From assembly GCF_036689865.1 (NCBI RefSeq), contig NZ_JBAHUQ010000017.1:1-64000 (forward strand): a DNA stretch of 64,000 bases, read 5' to 3'. This document shows positions 42,953 to 53,230 of the stretch, piece after piece. The notes beneath the pieces are model-generated. The model worked only from the letters and a program-made list of their open reading frames with translations. It did no database searches and was not told the DNA's origin. Position 1 is the stretch's first letter; each line of letters begins with the position of its first letter. The DNA is from Magnetococcus sp. PR-3. GTDB lineage: Bacteria > Pseudomonadota > Magnetococcia > Magnetococcales > Magnetococcaceae. The position numbers and the translations under genes were made by a program.

Positions 42953-43889
42953 TGGTATAGCGTGTGTTGCGGATCATGGTATAGCCCTTGATCAGCTCTT
43001 TAATACCATCTTGCAGGCTGTAGTTGGGGGACCAGCCTGTGGATTCAATTTTTTCATTGGAGACGATATAGTCTCGTTTATCGGGATCTTCTCCAATGGG
43101 GGCTTCTAGATAGACAAACTCCTGAAGCTGTTTTTGAATCTCCTGGCACAGCTCCAGCTTAGAGAGGTTGGCGTCGGACAGACCCACATTAAAGGGGCCG
43201 CCGCGCATGCTCTCAAACTGATCCAAACCATGCATGAAAACGCGGGTTACATCCCGGACATGGATGTAGTTGCGCTTAAAATGAGACTCAAACAACACCA
43301 CGGCACGATCGTACACCGCACGGTAGACAAAATCGTTAACCAGCAGGTCAATCCGCATACGGGGGGCCATGCCAAAAACAGTGGCCAGACGGAAGCTCAC
43401 ACTGTTCTCTCGCTGCAAAATGGCATCCTCAACCTCAACCTTGATCCGCCCGTAGAGTGAAATGGGGCGCAAGGGTGAAGTCTCATCACAGAACTTATCC
43501 TTCTCACCAATGCCATAACCGGAGTTGGTAATGGGCATAAGAATGCGCTGCTGCTTACTCATATGGCGGATCATCATCAGTACACTGTCACGGTTAACCG
43601 TGATGGTGCCTGTCTCATCTCTGGCACACAGCGGGGCACCGACCAAGGCGGCTAGAGGAATAACCACATCAAAGTCAGCAATGATGCTCTTAATCAGGTT
43701 TTCATCCCGCACATCACCATGCACCACTTGAAAGTTGGGGTGGGCACATTGAGGGTTTAACGAGGCTTGCTGGAACATAAAGTTATCCAGCACGGTCACC
43801 TTATGCCCTGCCGCCAAGAGTTCAGGGACCATGATGGAACCCAAATAACCTGCACCACCGGTCACAAGAATAGAGAAGGCTTCACTCAT
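42945..43889 (-). CDS. NAD-dependent sugar epimerase/dehydratase (extended SDR)
   Basis: A 314-residue extended SDR with the NAD-binding VTGGAGYLGSIMVPELL, HGDVRD, the active-site YGRIK (Tyr-X3-Lys), and NYIHVRDVTRVF. First gene of the long sugar operon. It could be a 4-epimerase, 4,6-dehydratase or 4-keto reductase acting on the NDP-sugar used by the ColD-like enzyme. Confidence 0.88.
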   Translation of the reverse strand: MSEAFSILVTGGAGYLGSIMVPELLAAGHKVTVLDNFMFQQASLNPQCAHPNFQVVHGDVRDENLIKSIIADFDVVIPLAALVGAPLCARDETGTITVNRDSVLMMIRHMSKQQRILMPITNSGYGIGEKDKFCDETSPLRPISLYGRIKVEVEDAILQRENSVSFRLATVFGMAPRMRIDLLVNDFVYRAVYDRAVVLFESHFKRNYIHVRDVTRVFMHGLDQFESMRGGPFNVGLSDANLSKLELCQEIQKQLQEFVYLEAPIGEDPDKRDYIVSNEKIESTGWSPNYSLQDGIKELIKGYTMIRNTRYTNV

Positions 43890-44054
43890 TACGGTTAAAC
43901 TCCCAAATAAAATGGCCCTCTAGGCCTAAGCAGGTTTTCCAACAGCGACTGATACCGTCTGCGCGATCGCCTTGGTCCCCTATGTTTGGTTTGATCAACG
44001 GATGTACCGTGCATCTGTCTTGAACAGCAGGTTTTATGCCACGCCGGTATGGGG

Positions 44055-46055
44055 CTAAGGTTGTTTGTGCCAAGAGAGCCGACCAGCATAGGTATAGCCC
44101 TCATCATTGAACACTTCTACCTGTGTAGCTTTTTGATTATGCACAAGAAGTTCAGGATCAAAAGTGTATCTGATGGGCGTTGTATCTTTCGTGTTATAGC
44201 TGGGGGATTCAATAAGAATACCCTGTCCCCAGGGCCAGCGTAATGCACCTGGATTGCCTGCCCTGACCCCAACAAGTGTATTTCCTGCCTCTGTACTGTG
44301 TAGCATCCAACGTTTTCCCTGCGCCCAATCCGCTTGGGAAATTTCAAGGTGTGTGGGCTGCTCGGAATGAACAAGATGGTCTCGTTTTTTATCTGGCGAG
44401 CCTTCTGGCCACACGCTTACACGGCTCTCCCCGGATCTACTTTGGATGCTAAGGTAGACACGCTCACTATGATTGGCCTTAGAGGGCTCAATGATAATAG
44501 GGTGTGTGGTGATCTTTAAGCCGTTCTGCCCATTTTTGGCGATGGGATTGAGCCGGATAAAATGCGTGACCTGGCTGAGCCGCTCAAGATACGTATGTTT
44601 CATATCTTCTGAGCGGTGCAGATAGGCAGCCAGGACCCCACAATCTTCGGCACCATGTAACATGGAGCTGCCCATAACCAGCAAATTATCGTAGTAAATA
44701 CGGCCACATGCTTGCTGCGTGTCGGCCGTAACCTGTGCCACCTGTTTTGGCTCAAACAGATAGTTATACCGTTTGGCCTTCATATCAAAAATGGTGGATT
44801 GGTAACTGATCCCCAGATAGGTAGCGTGTAGTAGGCCTGCCGTGCAGGCCAGAGCTAAGAGCAGTCCGGCGGCTTTTAACGGTCTGTTTGGCTGCGGTGT
44901 GGTGGCACGGAAACGGTTGTAGCCCACAAGTGCCAAATAGCAGAGCCCCCCAATCAGCCAAATGGCAATGGGGGCGAAGAAGCGGGGAAACACAAAGGTC
45001 GCATAGCCATCATACACAACCATTAGGGTGCTTAGGGCCGCACCTGTGATAAAAAATAGAACGGCTAAGCTACGTAGGCGATGCCGCGGCAGTAACCACA
45101 GCAGCAAGATCAATAAAGCCAATAAGCCCCACTTGCCCACCACAAAATGGGCCATCCAGTCCCGAATAACGGAAATGGCACCTTGTAGGTTCTCCATCAC
45201 CTTGCTCATGAACAGAGGGTGTGTCACGGGAAGGGAGGGGATCGAGGCCCCTGTGATGGGGCGATCCAATAACCGTGGGGTTAAAACCACCAGTAGAGGC
45301 GCCAAGGTGGCGGTGGCCAGGGTATAGAGTGTTGTCTTAGATAAGTTGATGGGGTTAATGAACAGATAGCTGGCCATTAAGATCGCACTAAGAACCATGC
45401 CAACGGGCATGTGCAGCAGGCACATTAACCAGCAGAGGAGTGGTAGATGCCACCCCACGGCTTTTCCCTGCTCCAATAGGCGAGCAAGCCCATAAAAAAA
45501 CAGGCCAAAAACAGCTGTACTGGCCACCGTTCCCATTAAACTGGGTAGCGTGGTTCCTAACATCAGGGCAATAGGGATGGGGGCAATCATGGCCACACCG
45601 GCCCCCCATTGCGCCCGTAAAAAATGAAAAAGCCCCCAAGTAAACAGCAGCAAAGCCAGTAGATGGGTGAGCTGAAAAGCGCGCCACCAATCCATACCAA
45701 CCCCATGTAGAGCCGTAATGATGACCGACTGCAAAGGGGTGTAATGGGGGAACATAAAAGCTTTGCTCACCCCTTTTTCTGCCTGAACTTGGGGATCTGA
45801 TGTGGGTTCATTGACCTGTTGCAGTACATCTTCCATGGCCACACAATCCTGGGTGGGGCACTCGGCAAGATGTAATGAACGTTGCAAAATACCCATCACA
45901 TCATCCCCTTCAATGGGGTAGAAGGGCAGTGATAGGCTGGCATAAAAAAAGACCGTGAGATTAAGCAGCAGAAAAAATGCAGACCCTATCCACCATAACC
46001 GTGGTGACATGGCTAAGGTTTGGGTGGTAATTGGTGTGTGATTATGGTTTGGCAT
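44055..46055 (-). CDS. Large membrane protein, GT-C-like (666 aa)
   Basis: About 10-12 membrane spans in the first 420 residues (first at 18-40), followed by a soluble C-terminal domain of about 240 residues. Early acidic residues after the first helix (YPIEGDDVMG) fit the acidic loop of GT-C glycosyltransferases, which use lipid-phosphate sugars in the periplasm. The family is not certain. It is divergent from another GT-C-like gene, sharing a 280-nt promoter region. Confidence 0.7.
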   Translation of the reverse strand: MPNHNHTPITTQTLAMSPRLWWIGSAFFLLLNLTVFFYASLSLPFYPIEGDDVMGILQRSLHLAECPTQDCVAMEDVLQQVNEPTSDPQVQAEKGVSKAFMFPHYTPLQSVIITALHGVGMDWWRAFQLTHLLALLLFTWGLFHFLRAQWGAGVAMIAPIPIALMLGTTLPSLMGTVASTAVFGLFFYGLARLLEQGKAVGWHLPLLCWLMCLLHMPVGMVLSAILMASYLFINPINLSKTTLYTLATATLAPLLVVLTPRLLDRPITGASIPSLPVTHPLFMSKVMENLQGAISVIRDWMAHFVVGKWGLLALLILLLWLLPRHRLRSLAVLFFITGAALSTLMVVYDGYATFVFPRFFAPIAIWLIGGLCYLALVGYNRFRATTPQPNRPLKAAGLLLALACTAGLLHATYLGISYQSTIFDMKAKRYNYLFEPKQVAQVTADTQQACGRIYYDNLLVMGSSMLHGAEDCGVLAAYLHRSEDMKHTYLERLSQVTHFIRLNPIAKNGQNGLKITTHPIIIEPSKANHSERVYLSIQSRSGESRVSVWPEGSPDKKRDHLVHSEQPTHLEISQADWAQGKRWMLHSTEAGNTLVGVRAGNPGALRWPWGQGILIESPSYNTKDTTPIRYTFDPELLVHNQKATQVEVFNDEGYTYAGRLSWHKQP

Positions 46056-46334
46056 GGTCAACGGCTCTCTTTTGCTAGCCTATTGAAAAGGATAGTAAAT
46101 AGCAGTTTTAGGCGGTCTTTTTTATGGTCTCTGGATCATAGCATGCCCACTAAAGGGGGGGAAGGTCTGGGTATCGGCCAGATCTGGGCAAGGGGTCCTG
46201 GTTTTTGTGTATGGGTAGTCCCTGCCTTGGGCTTGGGTGATATGCTACCCTGGCTCAATGATTCAGTATCCGAAGACCTGGATAGGCTTTTTCCGAATCA
46301 AATAATTAACCCATTCGTTGTAAGGATGAGATGG

Positions 46335-47960
46335 ATGCAGAACGCCACCAAAATTGTTTTACTCATTATGTTGGCCAGTGCGCTTCTGCGGCTATTGGGC
46401 ATAACGTGGGGTGTACCCTTTTTTGATGACTACTCTTGGTATTACCATCCAGATGAAGGCAAAGTGACCAGTGGCGTGGTGCATTTTCCACGAGATATCT
46501 TGATCCGGGAGACCTTTAAGTACCCAACCTTCCTTCAATATTTTACAGGGCTCATCACACTGCCAGTACATGCGGTAACCAGTGTTTTTAACCTGGGTTG
46601 GGATGCTTGGGTTGCTTCTGCAACCTTGGGGGCTAGGCTGGTTACCTTAGCGATGGGGGTGGGGACAATGTTTCTCACCTACCGTATTACTGAGCGGCTG
46701 TTTAGTGCCAAGACCGGTGTTTTGGCGGCTCTGCTGCTTGGTTTTTCGCTCTATCCGGTACAAAACTCCGCTTGGGCGTCGACAGATGTGGTAAGTGGTT
46801 TTTTCCTGGCGTGGTTTTTCTTACAGATCATACGTTGTCATGACCAAAATTGGTCACGGCGCACCTGTCTATGGGCTGGGGTGTTGTTAGGGGCGGGCAT
46901 TGCCTCAAAATATACGGTGGCATTGATCCCTGTGGGCGCTGTCTTTATCTATCTTTCAGCCGGTTGGTTGGGGGCCAGAAGTGGGCAAGAGAGCTTGGGT
47001 GGTTTTTTCAAACGTACCCAAGGCAGTGTGCTGGCGGCGATCATCGGTACGTGTGTGACCTTTGTGCTGTTTGTCCCTGCCATCGTTTTAAAACCCATGA
47101 AGGTTTGGTCCTCCATACAATATTTGGCGGATGAGCATGCCCCGCGCCATGGTTCTTTATGGGATATCCAGGTTTGGATAAAGAGTTGGACCACCATGAC
47201 GGATGCCATGGGCTGGCCCATGATGGTGCTCTTTGTGGTTGGGGTTGCTGTTGTTCTTATGAGACCCCGCCGTTTAGAGCTGGGTTTGCTCTTTACAACA
47301 CTGTTCTTGTTGGCGTTTTTCGATCAAAGCCTCTCCACGCGCTATGTCATTATGTTTAGCCCCCTGTTGGTGATCTTCGCTGCGCGAGGCGGGGAGGCCA
47401 TCATGGCCCAGAGTGTTGGTTTGGATAAACCATGGGTGGGCTATGCGGTTGTCGGTGGGGTGGTCATTTTCTCGGTCTTGAACTGTGTGTCTGGGGCGAT
47501 TATGCGCCATGGGGATGCCCGAATTGAGGCGCTACGCTACATCGATCAGCAGATCCCCGCACAAGCGACGGTAGGGTTTAACTATCTCACCCCAAGGTTT
47601 CGCAATACACACCCATGGAAATTTCCTCATCTGCCAACTTTGGGAAGAGAGTGGACTGAGATTTTAGACAAGCCAGAGTATGTGGTTGTTCATCATCCCA
47701 ACCGGGATCGGGTGCTCTCAAAATTTCAACGGGAGAACTATTTTTCAGCCCCCTATACGGTCAAGCCTGAGTTTTACAAAGAGTGGTACCGGATGACTCC
47801 GCCCACACCAGAGCTCTTTGCCTTTTACGAGCGGCTGTATGATCCCCGCCAGTCAGAGTATCAATTGGTACAAACGTTTACAGCCACACCTTCCTGGCTA
47901 TGGCAGGCACCGATTGAGTTTCGATCACCAGGTATCGCCATCTATAAGCGTAAAGGGTAA
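46335..47960 (+). CDS. GT39/PMT-like membrane glycosyltransferase (541 aa)
   Basis: Multi-span protein with a first-loop motif PFFDDYSWYYHPDEGK, the acidic loop of GT-C enzymes, then repeated helices (GARLVTLAMGVGTMFLTYRITERLF; CLWAGVLLGAGIASKYTVALIPVGAVF) as in dolichyl/polyprenyl-phosphate-mannose mannosyltransferases and ArnT-like proteins. A soluble C-terminal segment follows after about residue 385. The start at 46335 is preferred because AAGGA lies 7 nt upstream; the frame is open much further upstream but that part overlaps the divergent gene. Confidence 0.75.
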   Translation: MQNATKIVLLIMLASALLRLLGITWGVPFFDDYSWYYHPDEGKVTSGVVHFPRDILIRETFKYPTFLQYFTGLITLPVHAVTSVFNLGWDAWVASATLGARLVTLAMGVGTMFLTYRITERLFSAKTGVLAALLLGFSLYPVQNSAWASTDVVSGFFLAWFFLQIIRCHDQNWSRRTCLWAGVLLGAGIASKYTVALIPVGAVFIYLSAGWLGARSGQESLGGFFKRTQGSVLAAIIGTCVTFVLFVPAIVLKPMKVWSSIQYLADEHAPRHGSLWDIQVWIKSWTTMTDAMGWPMMVLFVVGVAVVLMRPRRLELGLLFTTLFLLAFFDQSLSTRYVIMFSPLLVIFAARGGEAIMAQSVGLDKPWVGYAVVGGVVIFSVLNCVSGAIMRHGDARIEALRYIDQQIPAQATVGFNYLTPRFRNTHPWKFPHLPTLGREWTEILDKPEYVVVHHPNRDRVLSKFQRENYFSAPYTVKPEFYKEWYRMTPPTPELFAFYERLYDPRQSEYQLVQTFTATPSWLWQAPIEFRSPGIAIYKRKG

Positions 47961-48076
47961 CCGTTAAGGGCAGGGGGGCGCCACAGCATAGGCTTAAGGC
48001 CGAAGTGGAGATCTGTAGATCAATGGGGCTCTGCTTTGGCTGAAAAGAGGCTTTTTAGCGCAAAAGAGGTTAAAAA

Positions 48077-48112
48077 AAACAGCCCAGCACACAAAGCGGT
48101 GCTGGGCTGTTT
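48077..48112 (-). terminator. Strong terminator, possibly bidirectional
   Basis: AAACAGCCCAGCAC / GTGCTGGGCTGTTT is a perfect 14-bp stem with an 8-nt loop. Eight A precede it on the plus strand, giving a U-run for minus-strand transcripts of the oxidoreductase gene. Confidence 0.85.
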
Positions 48113-48139
48113 ATGAATCTATGCGCGCCTTTGGAACGT

Positions 48140-49558
48140 TTAGTGGGCTTCCCCACCTTCATGATATTCCGCATCAATATTGACATTCCATGGATCCAAC
48201 TGCTTCTCTCCCATGGCAATGCGTGCACCGATTAGGCCCGTCATCATGGCGTGGTCCTGATTGTTGTACTTAAACATGCCCGAGCGACCAATGGGAACTA
48301 GGTTTTCCATCTGCCCCAGCCAGCTACGAATGGTGTCAATATGGTCCTGGTAGCCTTTGCGGATGACCGGGTAGGCTTTGGCATTGCGTTGCACAAAACC
48401 ATCCACCACCTGGTTGGGCTTGATCAGGCCAATACGCACCATCTCTTCGGTGGCCAACTCAATGAGTCTACGGTCATCTTGTTGCCAAACGGCATCATGA
48501 GAAAAGCAGAAGTACTCAACCGTTAAAGGGTTGATCTCAGCTCTGGGTGACATGTCTGGTGAGAAGTTTCTATAGTTGGCAATGCGGGCCATGGCAACCC
48601 GGCTATCGTGAATATAGATCCAGTTATCTTTAAATAGCTGGCCTTCTACTTTGAGGTTTACCCCAATGTGATTGCGGTAGGCCAAGGATTGTGCGGCTTG
48701 CAGAACCTCCGGGGGTGGTTCTGGGGAGAACATAGCCAGCATCTCCGTCAATGGGGCACTGCTTAAAAAGAAGTCCCCGGCGATCTCTTGTTCACCATCT
48801 GGGGTATCACACACCAGGGCTTTGACTTTAAAGCCATCCCGGATGATGCGTTTGGTCGTATGTTGTAAGTGCACCCCTCCACCATGGTGTGAGACATGGT
48901 CGGCCATGTTTTCATACACCTGACCAGCACCTAGACGGGGATAGATAAACTCATCCACCAAGGTTTTGACCTGCCCCTTTTGGGCGTTTTGAAACAGTGC
49001 ATTTTTAATGACGGTGAGCAGGTTTAGCCCCTTAATGCGCTGGGCTGCCCAATCTGCGCCAATCTCTTCACAGCCAATGCCCCATACTTTTTCTGTATAG
49101 GTTTTAAAGAAGGTCTCGAACAAGCCGCGGCCAAAGCGGTTGACCACCCAATCTTCAAACGTTTTGATCTCTTGGGGGGAGACACGGTCTTTAATACGTG
49201 CATAAGCATAGCTGAGCATAATATGCGCGCTTTTGGTGGGGTTCATGCCCGTCAAAGCGTTCATCGCTGTCAGCGGATAGTTGAAAAAGGTATCCCCATA
49301 AAAAATACGGGTTAGGCGAGGGACGTGAATAATGCTGTCACCCCCCATATCCACAAAAAGCTGGTGGACCTCTTGATTCCGCGTAAAAAAGCGGTGTGGT
49401 CCAATGTCGTATCGGCAGTCATCATGGCGCAGGGTTCGTGAGAGCCCGCCAGGAATATCCAGACGTTCCAATACCACCGGCTGACCGCCACGTTTTTGTA
49501 CTTCCTGGGCGGCAGCCAGTCCAGAGGGACCTCCTCCGATGATCACAACGGTGCTCAT
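48140..49558 (-). CDS. FAD-dependent oxidoreductase, UDP-galactopyranose-mutase-like
   Basis: A 472-residue flavoprotein with the dinucleotide-binding VVIIGGGPSGLAAAQEVQKRGG at the N-terminus, LDIPGGLSRTLRHDDCRYDIGPHRFF like amine-oxidase/UGM-type enzymes, and the C-terminal VPIGRSGMFKYNNQDHAMMTGLIGA. It is common in O-antigen and capsule clusters; a sugar ring mutase or desaturase function is possible but unproven. The ATG has GAGGGGCG upstream. A strong terminator follows, so it may be a single-gene unit. Confidence 0.78.
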   Translation of the reverse strand: MSTVVIIGGGPSGLAAAQEVQKRGGQPVVLERLDIPGGLSRTLRHDDCRYDIGPHRFFTRNQEVHQLFVDMGGDSIIHVPRLTRIFYGDTFFNYPLTAMNALTGMNPTKSAHIMLSYAYARIKDRVSPQEIKTFEDWVVNRFGRGLFETFFKTYTEKVWGIGCEEIGADWAAQRIKGLNLLTVIKNALFQNAQKGQVKTLVDEFIYPRLGAGQVYENMADHVSHHGGGVHLQHTTKRIIRDGFKVKALVCDTPDGEQEIAGDFFLSSAPLTEMLAMFSPEPPPEVLQAAQSLAYRNHIGVNLKVEGQLFKDNWIYIHDSRVAMARIANYRNFSPDMSPRAEINPLTVEYFCFSHDAVWQQDDRRLIELATEEMVRIGLIKPNQVVDGFVQRNAKAYPVIRKGYQDHIDTIRSWLGQMENLVPIGRSGMFKYNNQDHAMMTGLIGARIAMGEKQLDPWNVNIDAEYHEGGEAH

Positions 49559-49681
49559 GAAATATACGCCCCTCTTCATTGCCAAAGGGTGGTTTGGCAA
49601 ACTACGGTCACTGATAAGATTAAAGACTCGCTGAAATATCGCAAATTCCAGGCCGTATGAACCATAACTTAGAATTTGCAA

Positions 49682-49991
49682 GATGGTAGCATGGATACAC
49701 GCAGTGGGAAAGTCAGGGTGTGGTCTTTCCTACGTGATGAAAAACCTTGTATAGAGACACCGTGTATACCAAGAGCGGGTGTCGATGCGACAGCTACTTT
49801 TTAGGGGGGGTAAGCCGATGGTTTAGGCTGGTTGTACTGTCGTTGGGGTGGGGGGAAGTGCGGGTAATGCTCTGTTAACGCTTTATATTTTTGTGTGTCT
49901 TAAAATAGGTCCGCTGTTTCAAGCTTCGGCACAGCTCTCTGTGCGATCGGTGGTCTTTATGTTTCGAGCTGGCTGTTTGGGCACTCTTTTA
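49682..49991. other. 310-nt spacer without convincing gene
   Basis: Lies between the asparagine synthetase 3' end and the flavoprotein promoter region. I see only short unsupported frames and no clear terminator or promoter. Confidence 0.5.
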
Positions 49992-51866
49992 TTAGGTGAA
50001 GCGTTTGAGCCACAGATCAACATAGATCAGAGACCAAACCAGTAGGCGGTTATTACGTTTACCATCCAGGTGCTCCATGACCTTGGCTTCGACCATGGTC
50101 CGGTCCAGATAGTCAAAAATAGGTGACTTTCCTGTCATCAAGCTCTGTTTGACATACTCAATGCTCTCTCCCTGGAACCAGCTGGCATCTGGGGCCGAAA
50201 ATCCTTTTTTAACAGCTTGCGCAACCTCTTCAGGTACATAACGTTGCATGGCCTTGCGCAGGAGCAGCTTGCCATCTTTGGTTTTTTGGAAGTTGCGTTG
50301 GATCTTGTTGCCTGGATCGTTTTCGTTCAGTCGCACCACCTGTTGAAGGTTGCCCAGTTTCATGCTGACGGGTACCTGCATGGCAAAATCGACCAGATCA
50401 TTATCCATAAAGGGGACACGCATCTCTAGGCCGTGGGCCATGCTCAGTTTATCTTCAACGGTCAAAAGGCCATGCAAAAAGGTTTTAGCCTCTAGGTACA
50501 GGGAGTGGTTAACATAGTCCTCAGGCTTGCGCAGATCTTTAAAATGCTCCTGAAAGATATCTTTAAAGGTATTTTGAGGGTTATAGTGCTTAACTTGGTT
50601 CCAGATCGGGCTATAGAAGGTAGACATTTGATCTGAGCTGACCATGCGTTGCCAAAACTCATAGTATTTGGCCACATAGTGATCAAAATCCTGGTTAACA
50701 ACCGCACGGTAGTAGCGCCAAGGGTACCCCCCAAAAAGTTCATCGCCACCGGTGCCCCCCAGCACCACTTTATTGAATTTTGAGGCAAGGCGGGAGACGT
50801 AGTAGTTGGGGTAGCTTTGGCCAACTCTGGGCTCTTCCAAATGCCAAACCAGATCCTCCAGGCAACGCTCCATATCCCCAGCTTTGAGCACAACCTCATA
50901 CTGTTCTGTCTGGAACAGATAGGACATGTGCTCTGCCGTGGCCCGTTCATCAAACCCCAGCTCAATACCCGAAGCGGAGTGTAGATCAAACCCGCAGGTA
51001 AAGGTGCGCATCTGTTTAAGCTGTTTGGCTGCAATGGCGGTAATGGAGCCTGAGTCCACCCCTCCGCTTAGGTAGGCTCCAACATCAACATCCGCCACCA
51101 GTTGGCGATTGACCGCCTGCTGAAATAGAAAATCAAACTGTTCCAGATACTCCGCTTCACTGAGTCTGGATTGAGGCTCTTGAAAGCAGTAGTCCCAGTA
51201 GCGGGTTGTGATGATTTTTTCTGGGTTATCCAGGTTAACGGTCATATGGCTGCCTGGAGGCAGAAGTTGAATATCTTTAAAAAGAGTCTGTTCGGCAAAA
51301 AAGTTTTGAAAAGTAAAATACTCAACCAGACCTTGTTGGTTCATCCCCGATGGTGTGTCGGGGTGGGCTCGGATCGCTTTGATCTCGGACCCAAACAGCA
51401 GTTTGCCTTTGTTGACCGTATAATAAAGCGGTTTGATACCATAACGGTCTCTGGCCAAAAAGAGTGATTTCTCTCTTTGATCCCAAATGGCCAAAGCAAA
51501 CATGCCATTAAAGCGATCCACGCAGGCCGCCCCCCACTGGGCAAAGGCCTGTAGGACCACTTCTGTATCGGTTTGGGAGTGAAAGGTGTGACCTAAACTC
51601 TCCAGCTCAATACGCAGCGCTGAAAAATTATAAATTTCGCCATTATAAATTAGATAGTAGCGGCCATCTTTGGTGACCATGGGTTGGTGGCCAGCGGGCG
51701 TAGGGTCAATAATGGCCAAGCGACGGTGGCCCAGACCAATGGGACCTGCAACATAGATACCCTCACCATCAGGACCCCGGTGGGCGATGGCTCGGGCCAT
51801 GTTGCGCACAATGGTCTCTGAAGTTGGGTTGCCTGTAAGGTCCAGAACCCCCGCAATACCACACAT
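49992..51866 (-). CDS. asnB: Asparagine synthetase (glutamine-hydrolysing) AsnB-like
   Basis: A 624-residue protein with the N-terminal nucleophile Cys2 (MCGIAGVLDL), glutaminase residues RGPDGEG and NGEIYN, and the ATP-pyrophosphatase loop YLSGGVDSGSITA. The synthetase domain is complete (VEDKLSMAHGLEMRVPFMDN). In polysaccharide clusters such enzymes often amidate uronic acids (WbpS-like), which would suit the uronate-type genes downstream, but true asparagine synthesis is also possible. Confidence 0.92.
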   Translation of the reverse strand: MCGIAGVLDLTGNPTSETIVRNMARAIAHRGPDGEGIYVAGPIGLGHRRLAIIDPTPAGHQPMVTKDGRYYLIYNGEIYNFSALRIELESLGHTFHSQTDTEVVLQAFAQWGAACVDRFNGMFALAIWDQREKSLFLARDRYGIKPLYYTVNKGKLLFGSEIKAIRAHPDTPSGMNQQGLVEYFTFQNFFAEQTLFKDIQLLPPGSHMTVNLDNPEKIITTRYWDYCFQEPQSRLSEAEYLEQFDFLFQQAVNRQLVADVDVGAYLSGGVDSGSITAIAAKQLKQMRTFTCGFDLHSASGIELGFDERATAEHMSYLFQTEQYEVVLKAGDMERCLEDLVWHLEEPRVGQSYPNYYVSRLASKFNKVVLGGTGGDELFGGYPWRYYRAVVNQDFDHYVAKYYEFWQRMVSSDQMSTFYSPIWNQVKHYNPQNTFKDIFQEHFKDLRKPEDYVNHSLYLEAKTFLHGLLTVEDKLSMAHGLEMRVPFMDNDLVDFAMQVPVSMKLGNLQQVVRLNENDPGNKIQRNFQKTKDGKLLLRKAMQRYVPEEVAQAVKKGFSAPDASWFQGESIEYVKQSLMTGKSPIFDYLDRTMVEAKVMEHLDGKRNNRLLVWSLIYVDLWLKRFT

Positions 51867-52084
51867 AATTCACCTGTTTCCATCTAAGCCTAAGCCGGTT
51901 ATTGGCTTGTAAGGGCCAAGCTTATTGCGGCTTTTAAGCTTGGTCTTGTTGGGGGTTTGGTCTGCGCACTTTAATAGATGTCACCCTGGCAGCACAGCCC
52001 AGATGTCACAAGGTTTACGATCATCTTTTTTGGTGTGCAGCCTTTTTGTTCCTATCCCGCAGATGTTCAAATGACGGTTGCAGG

Positions 52085-53227
52085 CTAGAGAGCTTTAAGG
52101 GCTGCCACCACATACTCATAATCTGCTTGGACCATTTGATTGTGCAAAGGTATGGCCATGGTGTGCTGATCACAGGCCAAGGCACCAGGAAAATCATGGG
52201 GTTTTAACCCAAAACGTTCACGATACACATCAAGCATATGCACCGCGTGGGTGCCGGGGCGGGTGCTGATCCCCTTCTCTTGCAGTTGCATCATCAGCTC
52301 GTTGCGCTCAGCTGGGGCTTTTTCAGGATCCACAAAGGTTACGTAGGATTGCCAGCCATGCTGCATATCTGTGGTGACTTGAGGTAGTTTAAGCCAGCTT
52401 ATGTCAGCCAGTGCTTCCTGATAGTAAGCGGCCCACTGGTTGCGTTCTTCCAGTATGCGGTCCAGCTTGTCCATCTGGGCCAGTCCGACAGCACCCTGCA
52501 GGTCTGTCATGCGGTAGTTAAACCCCAGCAGGTTAAAGTCTGGCAAGATAAAGGGCTTTGGACCATGGTGGCGCTGCTCTTCAGAGATGCTGGCACCATG
52601 GTTACGCAGGGTAACCATGGTCTCTGCTAAGGCATCATCATTGGTGGTAACCATGCCCCCTTCACCTGTGGTAATCGCCTTGCGAGGATGGAAGGAGAAG
52701 GCACCAGCCAGCCCTAACCCCCCCGCATAGGTCCCTTTGTAGGTTGCACCTGTGGCACAGGCGGCATCCTCGATCATGGGAATACCCGGAGCGGCTTGCG
52801 CAAGGGCATCCATATCCGCACAGAGGCCAAAAAGATGCACAGGTATAAGCGCTTTGACGCGATCTGTAAGCTTGGCCGCTACATCCTTGGGGTCCACGTT
52901 AAATGTGACTGGGTCCACATCCACAAAAACTGGTGTCGCCCCACAGTGCATGACCACATTGGCTGTAGCGACCCAGGTAAAGGCTGGAACAAGCACCTCA
53001 TCCCCAGGGCCAATACCCATAGCAGCTAAAACCAAATGCAGACCCGTGGTGCAACTGGTGGTGGCAATGGCATGCTTAACCTGGTGGCGTTTGGCAAAGG
53101 CCTGTTCAAAGGCGTTGACCTTGGGGCCTTGTGTTAACCAACCTGAGAACACAGGGTCTCGGAGCGCTTGCCACTCTTCCTCTCCGGTTAAGGGGAGAGA
53201 GATTGGGATGTTGCGTTGGTTGCTCAA
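52085..53227 (-). CDS. DegT/DnrJ/EryC1 sugar aminotransferase
   Basis: A 380-residue PLP aminotransferase with the catalytic Lys in SFHPRKAITTGEGGMV, TSCTTGLHLVLAAMG, PAFTWVATANVV and MIEDAACATGATY. It adds an amino group to a keto sugar, probably the 3-keto product of the Gfo/Idh-type enzyme encoded upstream (54.5-56.1 kb), in the manner of WbpE/WlbC. It lies 3 nt behind the epimerase gene. Confidence 0.9.
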   Translation of the reverse strand: MSNQRNIPISLPLTGEEEWQALRDPVFSGWLTQGPKVNAFEQAFAKRHQVKHAIATTSCTTGLHLVLAAMGIGPGDEVLVPAFTWVATANVVMHCGATPVFVDVDPVTFNVDPKDVAAKLTDRVKALIPVHLFGLCADMDALAQAAPGIPMIEDAACATGATYKGTYAGGLGLAGAFSFHPRKAITTGEGGMVTTNDDALAETMVTLRNHGASISEEQRHHGPKPFILPDFNLLGFNYRMTDLQGAVGLAQMDKLDRILEERNQWAAYYQEALADISWLKLPQVTTDMQHGWQSYVTFVDPEKAPAERNELMMQLQEKGISTRPGTHAVHMLDVYRERFGLKPHDFPGALACDQHTMAIPLHNQMVQADYEYVVAALKAL

Positions 53228-53230
53228 GGT

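Noticed and set aside
46020-46334. Long N-terminal extension of the GT39-like protein
   Set aside because: The extension overlaps the divergent 666-residue gene and lacks membrane-protein features; the start at 46335 has a proper ribosome-binding site.
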